DNA of 64,000 bases, from assembly GCF_001425865.1 (NCBI RefSeq), contig NZ_LMDS01000005.1:1160435-1224434 (forward strand), given 5' to 3'. This document shows positions 1 through 8,402 of the stretch, piece by piece. The position numbers and the translations under genes are program-made. A model generated the notes under the pieces. It worked only from the letters and a program-made list of their open reading frames with translations, ran no database searches and was not told the origin of the DNA. Each line of letters begins with the position of its first letter. Positions within the stretch are counted from its first letter, which is position 1. The stretch is from Rhizobacter sp. Root404 (GTDB taxonomy: Bacteria > Pseudomonadota > Gammaproteobacteria > Burkholderiales > Burkholderiaceae_C).

Positions 1-887
1 CCCCCCCGGTCACCGAGGCCGAGCTGCATGCGTTTGTCGATGGCCGTCTGCCCGCAGAGCGTGAGGCCGAGATCGCCGCCTACCTGGCCGCGCGCCCCGA
101 CGATGCGCAGCGCGTCGAGGCCTACCGTGCGCAGAAGCGCGAGCTGCACGCCCTGTTCGACCCCGTGCTGGACGAGCAGCCGCCGCAACGCCTGCTGAAG
201 TCGGCGCGCCCGCGCGCCGTATCGCCGACGCCTTGGTACCTGCAGCGCTTGGCCGCCGGGCTGGCTATCGCCGTCATCAGCGGCGCCACGGGCTGGGGGC
301 TGCGCGGCGTCGGACCTGGAACAGCCGGTGACGATGCCGCCCGCATGGCGGCTGTGCAACCGGCCCCAGGTGGTTTGACTTTGGTGTCTGCGGGTGGCTT
401 CGCGCAGCGTGCCGCCGTCGCGCACGCGGTCTACAGCCCCGATGTGCGCCGGCCCGTGGAAGTGGACGCCGCGCACGAAGACCAGCTCGTGGCCTGGCTG
501 TCCAAGCGCATGGGCGCGCCGATGAAACCGCCGCACCTGCAGGCGCAGGGCTACACGCTGGAAGGTGGGCGCCTGCTGCCAGGTGGCCAGGGGCCGGTGG
601 CTCAGTTCATGTACCGCAACCAGCAGGGCAGCAAGCTGACGCTGTACGTGTCCAATGACGTGGCCGACGTCGGCAGCGCCGCGGGCTCGGGCGGGGCCGC
701 GAAACCGGATGCGAAACCGGGTGCGAAGAACGCTGACACCGCCTTCCGCTTCGCGCAGGAAGGCGCCGTCAACGTGTTCTATTGGGTCGACGGGCCCTTC
801 GGCTATGCGCTGTCGTCCGACGCCGACCGCAGCGTGCTGGCGCGGGTGTCGGCCGAGGTCTACCAACAGCTGGGCGCACCGCGCTGA
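1..887 (+). CDS. anti-sigma factor-like membrane protein (5' truncated)
   Basis: The open frame enters from the window edge (first codon at base 3) and stops at 885-887, so the start is missing. The N-terminal part reads as the short helical domain of ECF anti-sigma factors (LHAFVDGRLPAERE, then an AYLAARPDDAQRV stretch). It lacks the zinc-binding Cys/His set, as in the zinc-less FecR/RsiW-like group. One membrane helix lies at about bases 241-310, followed by a periplasmic domain of about 190 residues ending near the stop. The family sequesters an ECF sigma factor at the inner membrane. Its cognate sigma gene is probably just upstream, outside the window; the sigma gene at 2891 has its own downstream partner. 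Family call is good, substrate unknown. Confidence 0.7.
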   Translation, partial: PPVTEAELHAFVDGRLPAEREAEIAAYLAARPDDAQRVEAYRAQKRELHALFDPVLDEQPPQRLLKSARPRAVSPTPWYLQRLAAGLAIAVISGATGWGLRGVGPGTAGDDAARMAAVQPAPGGLTLVSAGGFAQRAAVAHAVYSPDVRRPVEVDAAHEDQLVAWLSKRMGAPMKPPHLQAQGYTLEGGRLLPGGQGPVAQFMYRNQQGSKLTLYVSNDVADVGSAAGSGGAAKPDAKPGAKNADTAFRFAQEGAVNVFYWVDGPFGYALSSDADRSVLARVSAEVYQQLGAPR

Positions 888-1057
888 AGGCCACGGCAAG
901 TCCCGCAGCGCAGGCGGTTTGCACCGCCATGGAATGAATTGGCCTGAAGCGCGCTCTTTGCTGCGAGCGCCTGACGCACCGACACAGCCCTTCGTTGGGT
1001 GCAAGGTCGCGCGTCACGGGCCCCAGTCCACCTTTGCACTGAACAAAGAAAGCACCC

Positions 1058-2461
1058 ATGACCACCCAACGTCGCGACATCCTCAAATACTCGCTGGCCG
1101 CCGCGGCAGCCAGCGCGCTGCCCGCAGCACAAGCCCAGGCACCGGCCGCCAGCACAAGCACCAGCACGACAGCGCCTGGCCCCGGCATCGACCCGCGCGA
1201 CCGCGTCTTCATCACCAACGAAGACTCCAACACGCTCGTCGTCATCGATCCCAAGACCAACACCGTCGAGAGCACGATCAACCTGACCAGCTTCGACGAA
1301 GACCCGCGGCCGCCGTTCCGCTACGTCACCGCCGGCGTGGCGCCCACGCACGCGGCGATGATCCACAAGCCGCTGTACCACGGCTGCATCGACGCCCACG
1401 GCGCGGTGCCGTCTCCCGACGGCCGCCTGCTGGCCACCAGCGGGCGCGGCTCGAGCAACATCTACCTCATCGACGCCGAGCAGCGCCGCGTCATCGGCAA
1501 CACGCCGAACCCGGCTGCCGGCCCCACCACCAACCCCGAACGCCTGAGCAGCGGCCTGCTGCTGGGCCGAGAACCGCACGAGCCCACCTTCACGCGCAAC
1601 GGCAAGGAGCTTTGGGTGACGCTGCGCGGGGAAGACCGCATCGCCATCGTCAACGTCGAACTCGCCCTGCGTCAGTTGAAGGGCACCGACAACACAGGTT
1701 CGACGGCCATCCGCCAGTTCCTGCCGACGATCAACGGCCCGGCCCAGGTATGGTTCAACCGCGAAGGCACGCTGGCCTTCGTGGCCAGCCAGAAGGTGTC
1801 GCAGGTCGACGTGTTCCGTGTCAACCCGGGCGCCGATGGCCACAGCCAGCCGCAGCGCGTGACGACACTGGACATCAGTGCGCAGGACAAGCCCGGCTTC
1901 ACGCCCTTCATGAAGACCACGCCCGACGGCGCCGAGGTGTGGTTCTCGCACAAGCTGGCCGATGCGCTGTCTTCTCGCTCGACGCGGGGCGGTTTCGACC
2001 TCATTGACAGCGTGCCGCTGGGCATGGGCGCGCGGCCCAACCACGTCGAGTTCGTCAGCAACGCGCGCGGCAGCGTGGTTTACGCCAGCCTGGCGCGCAT
2101 CGACGACGGCGGCCCCGGCGGCGTGGCCTCCAGCCCCATCGCCATCATCGACCGCAGCGCCGCCGGCGGGCAGCGCAAGGTGGTGGGCAGCTTCTTCAGC
2201 CACGGCCGCGAAGCCCACGGGCTGTGGACCAACCCCGAAAACACGCTGCTCTACATCGCCCACGAGCAGGACGAACTGCCCGGCACGCCCAACGCCGGCC
2301 AGACAGTGTGCAGCGCCTTCGACGTCAGCGACCCGCTGAAGCCGGTCTTCATCGCGCAGATTCCGCTGGGCAACCTGACCCTGCCTTCCGGAGCGCTGCG
2401 CAACAAGAAGAGCATCAACCTGGTCTACGTGCGCGTGGGTGCCAAGGGGCAGACTGCATGA
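1058..2461 (+). CDS. YncE/YVTN-family beta-propeller protein, exported
   Basis: A 467-residue protein with a Tat-like leader (QRRDILKYSLAAAAASALPAAQAQA), so probably periplasmic. The body holds repeated propeller blades with 'VVIDPKTNTVESTINL', 'IYLIDAEQRRVIGN' and 'IAIVNVELALRQL', typical of YncE/surface-layer YVTN seven-bladed propellers. These proteins bind ligands or partner proteins and have no defined catalytic residues. A 170-base gap separates it from the anti-sigma gene and probably holds its promoter. It ends in an ATGA overlap with the DUF305 gene, so the two are co-translated. Similar propeller-DUF305 pairs occur near metal-handling genes, but no substrate can be read from this sequence. 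Confidence 0.8.
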   Translation: MTTQRRDILKYSLAAAAASALPAAQAQAPAASTSTSTTAPGPGIDPRDRVFITNEDSNTLVVIDPKTNTVESTINLTSFDEDPRPPFRYVTAGVAPTHAAMIHKPLYHGCIDAHGAVPSPDGRLLATSGRGSSNIYLIDAEQRRVIGNTPNPAAGPTTNPERLSSGLLLGREPHEPTFTRNGKELWVTLRGEDRIAIVNVELALRQLKGTDNTGSTAIRQFLPTINGPAQVWFNREGTLAFVASQKVSQVDVFRVNPGADGHSQPQRVTTLDISAQDKPGFTPFMKTTPDGAEVWFSHKLADALSSRSTRGGFDLIDSVPLGMGARPNHVEFVSNARGSVVYASLARIDDGGPGGVASSPIAIIDRSAAGGQRKVVGSFFSHGREAHGLWTNPENTLLYIAHEQDELPGTPNAGQTVCSAFDVSDPLKPVFIAQIPLGNLTLPSGALRNKKSINLVYVRVGAKGQTA

Positions 2462-2820
2462 AGGGCATGAAGGGCATGAGGGGCGGACACGCCCAACATG
2501 GAGTCAGTGCCTTCGAGCGCGAGATGGACGCTTCGATGGCCCGCATGATGCAAGACATGCACGGCCCGGGCTTCGTGGGCCAGGCCGACATCGACTTCCT
2601 GGCGATGATGATTCCGCACCACGCCGGCGCCGTCGACATGGCGCGGCTGGTGCTGCAGCACGGCCGCGACCCGGCCACGCGGCAACTGGCGGAGGAGATC
2701 ATCGCCGGCCAGACCATCGAGATCGAGAGCATGACGCGGCGGCTGGCGGCCTTGCAGCAGCGCTCTAGCGCGGGTTCGGCAGCCGAATTTCCATCGCTGG
2801 GTGGCACGCGCGGGCCGTGA
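2458..2820 (+). CDS. DUF305 domain protein
   Basis: 120 residues. The start ATG overlaps the preceding stop (ATGA), which fixes the start. The DUF305 core is clear: an FLAMMIPHHAGAVDMA motif (about residues 47-62), with the paired histidines H54/H55, and a following helix with DPATRQLAEEIIAGQ. The N-terminus is Met/Gly/His-rich (MKGMKGMRGGH) with no classical signal peptide. DUF305 proteins form ferritin-like helical bundles and are often found with copper resistance or periplasmic metal-binding genes. A metal role would fit the CusF/CusA genes in the right flank, but that link is inference. Confidence 0.85.
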   Translation: MKGMKGMRGGHAQHGVSAFEREMDASMARMMQDMHGPGFVGQADIDFLAMMIPHHAGAVDMARLVLQHGRDPATRQLAEEIIAGQTIEIESMTRRLAALQQRSSAGSAAEFPSLGGTRGP

Positions 2821-2890
2821 TGCCCAGCCTGAGGGTAAGCACTGACGATGGCGATGGAATGAACCGCAGCGCTGTCCGCTCTTGATCACC

Positions 2891-3424
2891 ATGCTGTTCC
2901 AGTCTGCCGAGTCCCGCTACAACCAATGGGTGCGGGACCATTACCGCTTCCTGCTGCGCAGCGCCTGGGCGCTGACAGGCTCGCGTGCCATCGCCGAAGA
3001 CGTGGTGCAGGACTGTTTTGCCAACGCCTGGAAGCACCGCGAGCAGTTGCGCGATGCGGCCTTGGCGCGGGCCTGGCTGTTCCAGATCATGCGGCGCGCC
3101 GCCTTCCGCCAGGCCGCGCCGGGCATGCAGTCGCTGGACGACGACGAGCAGCCCGAGCAGGCCGCCCCCGACGCCGGGCTGGACGACAAGCTGGACGTGG
3201 TCAAGGCGCTCGCGCGGCTGGCGCCCATCCACCGCGAGGTGCTGGTGCTGTTCTATTTCGACGACATGCCCACCGCGCAGATGGCCGAGGCGCTGGAGAT
3301 TGCGCCCGGCACCGTGCTGTCGCGCCTGGCTCGCGCGCGCGACGCGCTGAAGCAGGTGATGGGCGTGCCAGTGCGGGCACCCGGCGGCGCCCAGGTCACG
3401 CCCTTGCGGAAGACCCCGTCATGA
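2891..3424 (+). CDS. ECF-type RNA polymerase sigma factor
   Basis: 177 residues from the ATG at 2891; a TTG at 2882 would add three residues. Sigma region 2 covers HYRFLLRSAWALTGS and AIAEDVVQDCFANAW (residues about 17-50). Region 4 is a helix-turn-helix with REVLVLFYFDDMPTAQMAEAL and GTVLSRLARARDALKQV near the C-terminus. It directs RNA polymerase to a small regulon. It is followed with an ATGA overlap by a membrane protein and then sorA/sorB, so it probably controls its own operon, including sulfite dehydrogenase. The inducing signal is unknown. Confidence 0.9.
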   Translation: MLFQSAESRYNQWVRDHYRFLLRSAWALTGSRAIAEDVVQDCFANAWKHREQLRDAALARAWLFQIMRRAAFRQAAPGMQSLDDDEQPEQAAPDAGLDDKLDVVKALARLAPIHREVLVLFYFDDMPTAQMAEALEIAPGTVLSRLARARDALKQVMGVPVRAPGGAQVTPLRKTPS

Positions 3425-4053
3425 AGCGCGAACTCCGGCCGCCCGAGTTGCCCGACAGCGCGTTCGACTTGCGCACGCGCGCCGAACTGGCGCTGGCCTT
3501 CGAGCCCATCGACGCCCCGCCGCACTTGTACCGCAAGGCGCAGCCGCTAATGGCGCGGCGCAGCTTCCAGCGCGCCGTGCTGGGCCTGCTGCTGGCAGGC
3601 AGCGGCACCGGCGCCGTGCTGGCCATGCGCCCGCCAGAACTCGTGCGCGGCGCCATCGAACACGAATACTTCGAGCGCACGCTGCGCGGCACCTTCATGG
3701 CCAGCGCGCCCTTGCTGCAGCACCTGGGGCTGGCCGGCCAACAGGTGGTGCCCGGCTTCCCGCAGCTGATGCGGCCTTGCGACATCGACGGCCACCTCGT
3801 CTACCACCTCACCACCTTCTTCGAGAAGGGCGGCATGGTCACCGTGTTCGCCTTCGACAAGGCGGTGGCACTGACGGAGGGCAGCGGCTGGTGGGGCAAC
3901 GTGCACTGGAAAGTCATCACCTCGCGCGACGGCAAGCCGCTGGTGCTGGTGGCGCAGAAGAAGCAGGCCCTGGCCGTGGCGCAAAGCCAGTTCGGTCCAG
4001 CCACCGACATGTCCCCACCGAATTCCACACCGACCCCCAAGGAGACCCGATGA
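3421..4053 (+). CDS. membrane protein paired with sigma factor (putative anti-sigma)
   Basis: 210 residues. It starts at ATG 3421, inside the stop of the sigma gene, and its own stop overlaps the start of sorA (GATGA), so all three genes are translationally coupled. A basic N-terminal cytoplasmic segment of about 45 residues is followed by one membrane helix (AVLGLLLAGSGTGAVLAM, about residues 56-73) and a periplasmic domain containing DIDGHLVYHLTTFFEKGGM. This layout (cytoplasmic tail, single helix, exported domain, next to an ECF sigma gene) is that of an anti-sigma factor. No Pfam-grade motif is recognised, so the role is from context. Confidence 0.6.
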   Translation: MKRELRPPELPDSAFDLRTRAELALAFEPIDAPPHLYRKAQPLMARRSFQRAVLGLLLAGSGTGAVLAMRPPELVRGAIEHEYFERTLRGTFMASAPLLQHLGLAGQQVVPGFPQLMRPCDIDGHLVYHLTTFFEKGGMVTVFAFDKAVALTEGSGWWGNVHWKVITSRDGKPLVLVAQKKQALAVAQSQFGPATDMSPPNSTPTPKETR

Positions 4054-5276
4054 ACAAGACCTTGAACTCGCTGCCGCGGCGCCAGATGCTGGCCGGCAGC
4101 GCCAGCGCCCTGGCCGCGGCCGGCCTGGCCACTTTCACGCGCGGTGCCGCCGCGGCTGGCGAAACCCCAGTGGCCAGCGCCACGCCCAAGCCGCTGCCCG
4201 CCTACGTGGCGTGGAAAGACCCGGCCAGCGTCATCGTGCACAGCAGCACCACCATCGAGACCAAGCGCGCAGCCTTCGGCAGCGGGGTCATCACGCCGGG
4301 CGAGCAGCTCTACATCCGCAACAACCTGCCGGCGCCCGACGCGTCCATCGTCGCCGACCGCGACGCCTGGCAGGTGGCCATCGAAGGCGTGAAGGCGCCG
4401 CGCACGCTGACGCTGCGCGAGCTGAAGACGATGGGCGTGGAGACGACCGCGATGGTGCTGCAGTGCTCGGGCAATGGTCGCGGCTACTTCCCCAGCAAGC
4501 CCAGTGGCACACCCTGGCAGGTGGGCGCGGCGGGTTGCGTGATGTGGACCGGCGTTCCGGTGCGCGTGGTGGCCGAAGCGCTGGGCGGCGTCGTGCCGGG
4601 CGCCGGTTACCTGACCGGCACCGGCGGCGAGAAGCTGCCCGAAGGCCTGGACCCGCTGAGCATCATCGTCGAGCGCTCGGTGCCGGCCGCCGCGATGGCC
4701 GACGCGCTGCTGGCCTGGGAGATGAACGGCGTGCCGATCTCGCTGGCCCACGGCGGGCCGCTGCGCCTGATCGTGCCCGGCTACACCGGCGTGAACAACA
4801 TCAAGTACATCAAGCGCCTGGCCTTCACGGCCAAGGAAACCGAGGCGAAGATCATGTCGCACGGCTACCGCATCTCGCCGCCGGGCGGCAAGGGCGACCC
4901 GAGCCAGCCGTCGGTGCAGGAGATGTCGGTCAAGTCGTGGATCAACTCGCCGGCGCCTGATGCATCCAGCGTCAAGGCCGGCCTGGTGCAGGTGCAAGGC
5001 GTGGCCTTCGGCGGGCTGAACGGCATCAAGCGCGTCGAGGTGTCGCTGGACGGCGGCAAGACCTGGAACGACGCGCGGCTCACCGGGCCCGACCTGGGCC
5101 GCTATGCCTGGCGACAGTTCGTGCTGGCCGCGAAGCTGCCCGCTGGCAGCCACACGCTGGCCAGCCGCGCCACCGACACGGCCGGCAACGTGCAGCCCGA
5201 ACAGCGGATGGAAAACGCCGGCGGCTACAACAACACGAGCTGGGCCGACCACGCCGTGAAAGTGACGGTGGCCTGA
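4050..5276 (+). CDS. sorA: SorA-like molybdopterin sulfite dehydrogenase
   Basis: 408 residues with a Tat-type leader (LPRRQMLAGSASALAAAG), so exported folded with its cofactor. The oxidoreductase molybdopterin domain follows, with the cofactor cysteine in VLQCSGNGR (Cys139 of the precursor) and HGGPLRLIVPG. A C-terminal immunoglobulin-like dimerisation domain ends it (VEVSLDGGKTW). The family oxidises sulfite to sulfate in the periplasm and passes electrons to a c-type cytochrome. The partner cytochrome gene starts two bases after the stop. Upstream overlap with the sigma-linked membrane gene implies one operon. SoxC is an alternative, but no sox genes are nearby and the cytochrome pairing favours SorA. 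Confidence 0.85.
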   Translation: MNKTLNSLPRRQMLAGSASALAAAGLATFTRGAAAAGETPVASATPKPLPAYVAWKDPASVIVHSSTTIETKRAAFGSGVITPGEQLYIRNNLPAPDASIVADRDAWQVAIEGVKAPRTLTLRELKTMGVETTAMVLQCSGNGRGYFPSKPSGTPWQVGAAGCVMWTGVPVRVVAEALGGVVPGAGYLTGTGGEKLPEGLDPLSIIVERSVPAAAMADALLAWEMNGVPISLAHGGPLRLIVPGYTGVNNIKYIKRLAFTAKETEAKIMSHGYRISPPGGKGDPSQPSVQEMSVKSWINSPAPDASSVKAGLVQVQGVAFGGLNGIKRVEVSLDGGKTWNDARLTGPDLGRYAWRQFVLAAKLPAGSHTLASRATDTAGNVQPEQRMENAGGYNNTSWADHAVKVTVA

Positions 5277-5278
5277 AC

Positions 5279-5647
5279 ATGCGCAACACCATCCACCAGC
5301 ACTTCGTGGTGCATGCCTTGAAAGTCGCGTCGGTGCTCGTCGCAGGCCTGGCACTGCCCGCTCTGCCCGCGCTGGCGGCCGACGAAAGCGCGCAACTCGC
5401 CCTGGGGAAGAAGCTCTTCCTGCAGGGCGTCGTCCCGTCGTGCGCCGTGTGCCACACCTTGCAGGCCGCAGGTGCCGAGGGCGCCGTCGGCCCGGTCCTC
5501 GACGAGTTGAAGCCCGACGCTGCGCGCGTGGCGAAGGCGCTGCGCAACGGGCTGGGCCAGATGCCCTCGTACAAGGACAAGCTCACCGAAGCAGAGATTG
5601 CGGCGCTGGCGCTCTACGTGTCGAAGGCCAGCGGGGGTGCCAAGTGA
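5279..5647 (+). CDS. sorB: SorB-like cytochrome c, electron acceptor of SorA
   Basis: 122 residues with a Sec signal peptide ending near LPALPALAA. One c-type haem site, CAVCH (residues 55-59), and a likely axial methionine in GQMPSYKD. This is the usual size and layout of the SorB subunit that accepts electrons from sulfite dehydrogenase and passes them to the respiratory chain. It follows sorA by two bases. It is the last gene of the left flank; beyond its stop the gene style changes to that of the conjugative element. Confidence 0.87.
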   Translation: MRNTIHQHFVVHALKVASVLVAGLALPALPALAADESAQLALGKKLFLQGVVPSCAVCHTLQAAGAEGAVGPVLDELKPDAARVAKALRNGLGQMPSYKDKLTEAEIAALALYVSKASGGAK

Positions 5648-6090
5648 AACTTCAGGTGGGTGGAATCTGTGGTGCATCCCCACCGATAAAGGCTCGTCCG
5701 CGCGGGCCGCAAGACGCTGACTGGCACCGAAACGCAGGGCATCTTCATCGGTCGCCGCCGTCGGCAGCGACTGCTTCTCAACTCCTCGACAGACTGGATT
5801 GGGTCGGCAGCGAATGTTCGGCTGATCGCGTTCCGGACGGATGGCCTTCATCGGGTGTCGATCGGCGCCGCAGATCGTGACCGACCGCTTTATAGAACGG
5901 TAGCGTTCGAGCGGCCGAAGGCCTATGGCGGCTGCACTTTTAGACCGGTCACTGGCGCGGCAATTTCCCGACTGATCCTATGACCGAAGGTGGCCGGGAG
6001 CAGTCACGGCAATGCACGAAATTGATCGAAATTCAGCACGAGACTCAGGTGCAGGTCGACCTAAAGTTGACTCTCATCACGGAGCCCGAC
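5648..6090. other. intergenic region at the left element boundary
   Basis: About 440 bases with no convincing gene. No tRNA, integrase or obvious direct repeat of the right junction was found. A plus-strand frame from about 5760 to 5980 stays open without a start and has no recognised similarity; it may be a remnant. The right part carries the weak copy of the shared operator (6013-6038) and the leader of the AlpA-like gene. The left end of the element should lie here, but its exact position cannot be read. Confidence 0.5.
6013..6038. promoter_or_regulatory. degenerate copy of the element's shared operator
   Basis: A 26-base site whose right half, GAAATTCAGCAC, matches the right arm of the palindromes at 11195, 39875 and 44009. 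The left arm is degenerate (TGCACGAAA against TGCTGAATT). The length and position match the other copies. It lies 52 bases before the AlpA-like start, where a repressor or activator site would sit. Confidence 0.5.
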
Positions 6091-6324
6091 ATGCAGCCGA
6101 CGATCCGCACCACTACCTCAGCCTCGCCCATCACTCCACCCACGCCCAAGTTCGTTCGTATGCCAACGGTTCTCCAAATCACGGGGCTTGGGCGATCAAC
6201 GATCTACAGGTTGATCGCCGAGAAGAAGTTTCCCGTGCCGGTGCGGGTGGGCGATCGCGCCGTGGCGTGGCGCCAGGTTGACCTGGACGCCTGGAGCGAA
6301 GGTCGGCTGCCCTCTGCCCACTGA
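6091..6324 (+). CDS. AlpA-family DNA-binding regulator
   Basis: 77 residues from the ATG at 6091, preceded by GGAG at 6081. The frame is open further upstream but has no better start. The core is an AlpA/MerR-like winged helix-turn-helix: MPTVLQITGLGRSTIYRLI then FPVPVRVGDRAVAWRQVDLD, with the typical ending on W..GR. AlpA proteins regulate integrase or excision genes of prophages and integrative elements. Here it is the first gene of the element and has a copy of the shared operator upstream. The integrase it would normally control is not present. Confidence 0.85.
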   Translation: MQPTIRTTTSASPITPPTPKFVRMPTVLQITGLGRSTIYRLIAEKKFPVPVRVGDRAVAWRQVDLDAWSEGRLPSAH

Positions 6325-6338
6325 CCAAGCGAGACTCT

Positions 6339-6650
6339 TCAGCGCATGATCAACAGCAGCTTGATCATTGCCCCGACAAGGAGCAGAAGCAGCGCAACGC
6401 GACCCCATCGCCACGTGGTGAACCGGTATCGGTGGTTCAGCCGGAGAGCCGTGTGCACTCGCGAGATGGCCACAAGTGCAAGCACTGCCACCCCCGTCGG
6501 CAGCAAGATGCCAGTGCCTCCGGGAACCTGACCGAGAAGCACCATGGCCGCGAGCGGCCATGCAGTCGCGTCTATCGCACCCAACCATCGACGACCGGGC
6601 CAATAGGCCGCGTCGGGCGCCGGTGCACGGGCGAACACTATCCACATCAT
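6339..6650 (-). CDS. small inner-membrane protein, unknown function
   Basis: 103 residues with three predicted membrane helices: about residues 30-45 (AWPLAAMVLLGQV), 47-64 (ILLPTGVAVLALVAI) and 83-101 (RVALLLLLVGAMIKLLL). No motif is recognised. It converges on the AlpA-like gene with 14 bases between the stops. Codon use looks coding and the hydrophobic pattern is regular, so it is probably real, but nothing shows its function. Confidence 0.55.
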   Translation of the reverse strand: MMWIVFARAPAPDAAYWPGRRWLGAIDATAWPLAAMVLLGQVPGGTGILLPTGVAVLALVAISRVHTALRLNHRYRFTTWRWGRVALLLLLVGAMIKLLLIMR

Positions 6651-7344
6651 CTGAACCTCACTGGGCTTGTCACCCTGCCTTGAGTCCTGAGGGAGCCGTC
6701 TCTTCGGGCATTCCCAAGATTCCGCAGAACCGGGTGCCCCATGTCCTGCCTCTCATCCTTCGGTCGCCTTGCGCAGCGAGACGCGACGCGCCAGCCGCGG
6801 CCGACAAGGCACCGTGGAGAGTTGGGCGGGGCCCGCATCGCGGGAAGGTCCAAACTCCCGCGAAAGGCCTTGCGGCCGGGGCGCGCGACGCAAGACTGCG
6901 CAGTTGTGGCGAACGCAGATGTCGGCAGGCACCGAGCCTGGCGCGAAGCCAGCAAATCTGGTCGACCCGATCCGATTCGTTGGAGGTGCTCATCGCCGAA
7001 GACTGCTGAAGCCCACGGGACGATGAGAGACGTCTTGATACGGAAACGATCTGCACGGGACTTGCCTTTTTAGATACGCGAGTTCATAGTAGTTTGCCAT
7101 TTCCGAATTTTCCAGCTCAAAAGAGAAACAACTGCTGGTGGGTTCATGGCCTGAAGCTTCGTTAAACCGCAGCGGACGCTGGGTCTGCGGGAGGTGCCTA
7201 TGTCGGACCGCCGTTCTGTTTGCTCGAGTGCGCTGCATTCGAGCCTGGGGAAGCCCCCATCGCCTGCGCCCCTTGATGCAGGTGCCGTCACGCGAACGCC
7301 TCGATCGCCGTGGCCTGAGATCCGTTTCTTTGCCCGCGGGCAGC
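6651..7344. other. intergenic region, no clear gene
   Basis: About 690 bases. Several open frames cross 6670-7073 on both strands, but none has a good ribosome site or recognisable product. From 7060 to 7180 the sequence is clearly AT-richer than its surroundings (for example TTTTTAGATACG and GAATTTTCCAGC). It probably carries the promoter of the small gene and LuxR-type gene downstream. Confidence 0.4.
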
Positions 7345-7629
7345 ATGTCTAACAGCGCTAGCCGTCAGACGAGTGATCGGCCGCGGTCGGTCGCCGAATC
7401 GAGTGCGGACAACGTGTTGACTGTCCGCATCAGCGCGCGTCCGGGAGGCATCGCGGTTCAGCGCACCGAGCAGCGCCCCGACGGCAGACGCGTGGTGCAG
7501 TCGATGCACTTCGCCGATGAGGCGACATACGTCCGGTGGTGCCAGTCGGATGACCTGTGGTTCACGTATCCCCTGCTCTTCTCAAAGTTGTCGAGGAGCG
7601 GGTGTGAACTCTTCAACTTCGAGCCCTGA
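7345..7629 (+). CDS. small hypothetical protein upstream of luxR-type gene
   Basis: 94 residues from ATG 7345. It is a small alpha/beta sequence with VLTVRISARPGGIAVQRTE and RRVVQSMHFADEATYVRWC. No family is recognised. Its 3' end overlaps the start of the LuxR-type gene by 26 bases, so the two are translated together, which supports both being real. A role as a partner of the regulator is possible but not shown. Confidence 0.55.
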   Translation: MSNSASRQTSDRPRSVAESSADNVLTVRISARPGGIAVQRTEQRPDGRRVVQSMHFADEATYVRWCQSDDLWFTYPLLFSKLSRSGCELFNFEP

Positions 7630-8386
7630 CGATGGTTCGTTGCTTGCCGCGACGCTTCGGCCCGACTACTTCACCGCGGTCGGTCAGGTGATCCGCGACA
7701 TGCAGTCGGCCCAAGACCAGTCCCAGGCGGTCGAATTGCTGCGCGAAGCCACCGTCCGCATGGGCGCGGAGGTCGCCATCTTTGCGAGCTTCATCCGAGA
7801 CGACGAATCCTGCAGGTCCTATCGATTGCTTCTTGCGTGCGACCCGGCTTGGTTCAAGGAATACGAACGCCAAGGTCGCTTCGACGACGACCCCTGGCTT
7901 GCCTACGCACAGCGGCACTCGGTGCCCGTCCGAAGCTCTCAACTCCCCGTCAAGACCGACGCTGAACGTTCTGCCGTTGGTCTGGCCGCGAGGTTCGGCT
8001 TCCGCTCAGCAGTGATCGTGCCGACGCCATCCAGCGGCGGACTCTCCCGAGCCGGTGTGCTCTGTCTGGGTTCATCGAAGAGCGGCTACTTCGACGACGA
8101 CGGGTTCGTTGCGCTTCGTGTCATCGCACGGAGTGTCGCCATGGAACTCCACGAGTGGTGGCTCGGCCGCATCAGCCACGAACTGATCGCCACTGCTGGT
8201 CTGGCGCCCGAGGACCTGCTGCTTCTGGCGCACGAGCGCCAAGGCCACACCACGAAGGAAATCGCCAGAGCATTGAACTGGTCGACGAGTTCGGTCGACT
8301 CGAGGTTCCACCGAATGATCGTCCGGCTGCGCGTTTCCAGCCGCAAGGCCGCTGCGCGTCTGGCTGCCGAATACGGCGTCATCTAG
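7604..8386 (+). CDS. LuxR-family transcriptional regulator with autoinducer-binding-like domain
   Basis: 260 residues. The start is GTG 7604, preceded at five bases by GAGGAG, a much better site than the upstream in-frame ATGs. Residues about 15-165 resemble the autoinducer-binding domain (DPAWFKEYERQGRFDDDPWLAYAQ, then GFRSAVIVPTP). The C-terminus carries a LuxR-type helix-turn-helix (APEDLLLLAHERQGHTTKEIARALNW with STSSVDSRFHRMIVRL). No luxI-type synthase is in the window, so it may be a solo receptor. It sits 16 bases before a hybrid histidine kinase and probably forms a signal module controlling the element. Confidence 0.8.
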   Translation: MNSSTSSPDDGSLLAATLRPDYFTAVGQVIRDMQSAQDQSQAVELLREATVRMGAEVAIFASFIRDDESCRSYRLLLACDPAWFKEYERQGRFDDDPWLAYAQRHSVPVRSSQLPVKTDAERSAVGLAARFGFRSAVIVPTPSSGGLSRAGVLCLGSSKSGYFDDDGFVALRVIARSVAMELHEWWLGRISHELIATAGLAPEDLLLLAHERQGHTTKEIARALNWSTSSVDSRFHRMIVRLRVSSRKAAARLAAEYGVI

Positions 8387-8402
8387 AAGATCAGGAGACC
8401 CC

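Noticed and set aside
655..2263. Long open frames antisense to or out of frame with the beta-propeller gene (655-2007 and 860-2263)
   Set aside because: They are GC-driven shadows with Arg/His/Ala-rich products and no family features; the 1058-2461 frame is a clear YncE-type protein.
5225..5851. Minus-strand frame of 208 codons over sorB and the boundary
   Set aside because: Antisense to a well-supported cytochrome c gene; His/Arg-rich product typical of a shadow frame.
5648..6090. Search for a tRNA-type attachment site or redoxin 5' half at the left boundary
   Set aside because: No cloverleaf-like sequence, no repeat of the right junction and no redoxin-like codons were visible.
6670..7073. 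Several 80-128-codon frames on both strands
   Set aside because: No ribosome sites, conflicting frames and compositionally biased products; none resembles a known family.
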